DNA of 7,125 nt from Gammaproteobacteria bacterium. Lineage in GTDB: Bacteria > Pseudomonadota > Gammaproteobacteria > DSM-16500. The translations under genes and the position numbers were made by a program. This document shows, piece after piece, positions 6,667 to 7,125 of the stretch; position 1 is the stretch's first letter, and the number at the start of each line of letters is the position of its first letter. A model generated the notes under the pieces. It did not search any database and was not told the origin of the DNA. It was given only the letters and a program-made list of their open reading frames with translations. Location: the NCBI GenBank assembly GCA_009885665.1, contig VFKI01000163.1, positions 1-7,125 on the forward strand. Direction: 5' to 3'.

Positions 6667-7125
6667 TCAGAAATGAATGATATGCGTCTTACCCTGCCGC
6701 ATACGGGCGAATTTTTCGCCAGCACGTTTTGCTGTATGGCCACGTAATTTTCTAAAGCCTGACAGACGGTCAGCATGATCCAAAGCTTTTGCTGCGCTAG
6801 CCAAACTGCTGACACTCATTCCGCCACCAAAACCTGACGCCATGTCTGCGCATTTCTTTAAAAATGCCATAGAAACAATGGAACCTAATATCAGCAAGGA
6901 AAGTGATGAGATACCTATACCGTCTGCATCAGGCGTAATCTGTGCTACGCCAAGCTTAAACAATGGATTGATGAACAGCATAGTTGCGGTTACCAAAATA
7001 GGTAAAATAGCAAAAGCGGTAAGCATGCTAAGCCAGAAATCAAATACTTTTTTGGTTGCATTCCATAGCATGAATGGCACAAAAAAAGGCGCCAGTGCTA
7101 ATAAAATGGCGAGACCACACTTGGC
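6667..7125 (-). CDS. virB6: VirB6-family inner-membrane channel protein (partial, N-terminus outside window)
   Basis: A polytopic inner-membrane protein thought to form part of the translocation path. Only the last 152 codons are present. The frame continues unbroken to base 7125, so the Met at 7080 is internal: the residues before it, LAILLALAPFF, join smoothly to MPFMLWNATKKVFDFWL and make up the hydrophobic core typical of VirB6/TrbL. Three hydrophobic segments are visible: before and around the APFF motif, around LTAFAILPILVTATMLFI, and around ISSLSLLILGSIVSMAFL. A Gly-rich turn (GFGGGMSVSS) and a basic tail of about 45 residues follow, probably cytoplasmic. It is placed here by topology, motif and position directly before virB8. 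TrbL-type proteins are the nearest alternative. Confidence 0.88.
   Translation of the reverse strand, partial: AKCGLAILLALAPFFVPFMLWNATKKVFDFWLSMLTAFAILPILVTATMLFINPLFKLGVAQITPDADGIGISSLSLLILGSIVSMAFLKKCADMASGFGGGMSVSSLASAAKALDHADRLSGFRKLRGHTAKRAGEKFARMRQGKTHIIHF

Overview
The window holds the distal part of a P-type (VirB/VirD4-like) type IV secretion operon, all on the minus strand. Read in the direction of transcription, from position 7125 down to 536, the order is virB6 (C-terminal part only, running off the window) - virB8 - virB9 - virB10 - virB11 - a VirB1-like lytic transglycosylase - virD4. Each assignment rests on family motifs visible in the translation, not on a database search.

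The genes are tightly packed. The gaps are 38 bp (virB6/virB8), 54 bp (virB8/virB9) and 12 bp (virB9/virB10). The last four genes overlap: TGATG at virB10/virB11, TGATG at virB11/transglycosylase, and ATGA at transglycosylase/virD4. I see no promoter-sized gap inside the cluster, so it is probably one transcript whose 3' half is translationally coupled. The products cover the outer-membrane core complex (VirB9, VirB10), the inner-membrane parts (VirB6, VirB8), a peptidoglycan hydrolase, the VirB11 ATPase and the VirD4 coupling ATPase. VirB2-VirB5 would be expected beyond position 7125. No relaxase, effector or regulator lies in the window, so the cargo (DNA or protein) cannot be decided here.

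Two things depart from the textbook layout. The transglycosylase sits between virB11 and virD4 and has no visible signal peptide. No virB7 lipoprotein gene is found between virB6 and virB9. VirD4 also has several atypical residues around its nucleotide-binding motifs.

Positions 1-535, downstream of virD4, are strongly AT-rich (9/60 and 7/60 G+C in two rows counted) and hold no convincing gene. The exception is an open frame at 1-120 on the plus strand that may be the 3' end of a convergent gene. This looks like the edge of the cluster.

The organism is most likely a Gram-negative proteobacterium of moderate to low G+C, since the system spans two membranes. The gene set and the AT-rich flank would fit a gammaproteobacterium such as a Legionellales member carrying an Lvh-like system, but that placement is inference only.
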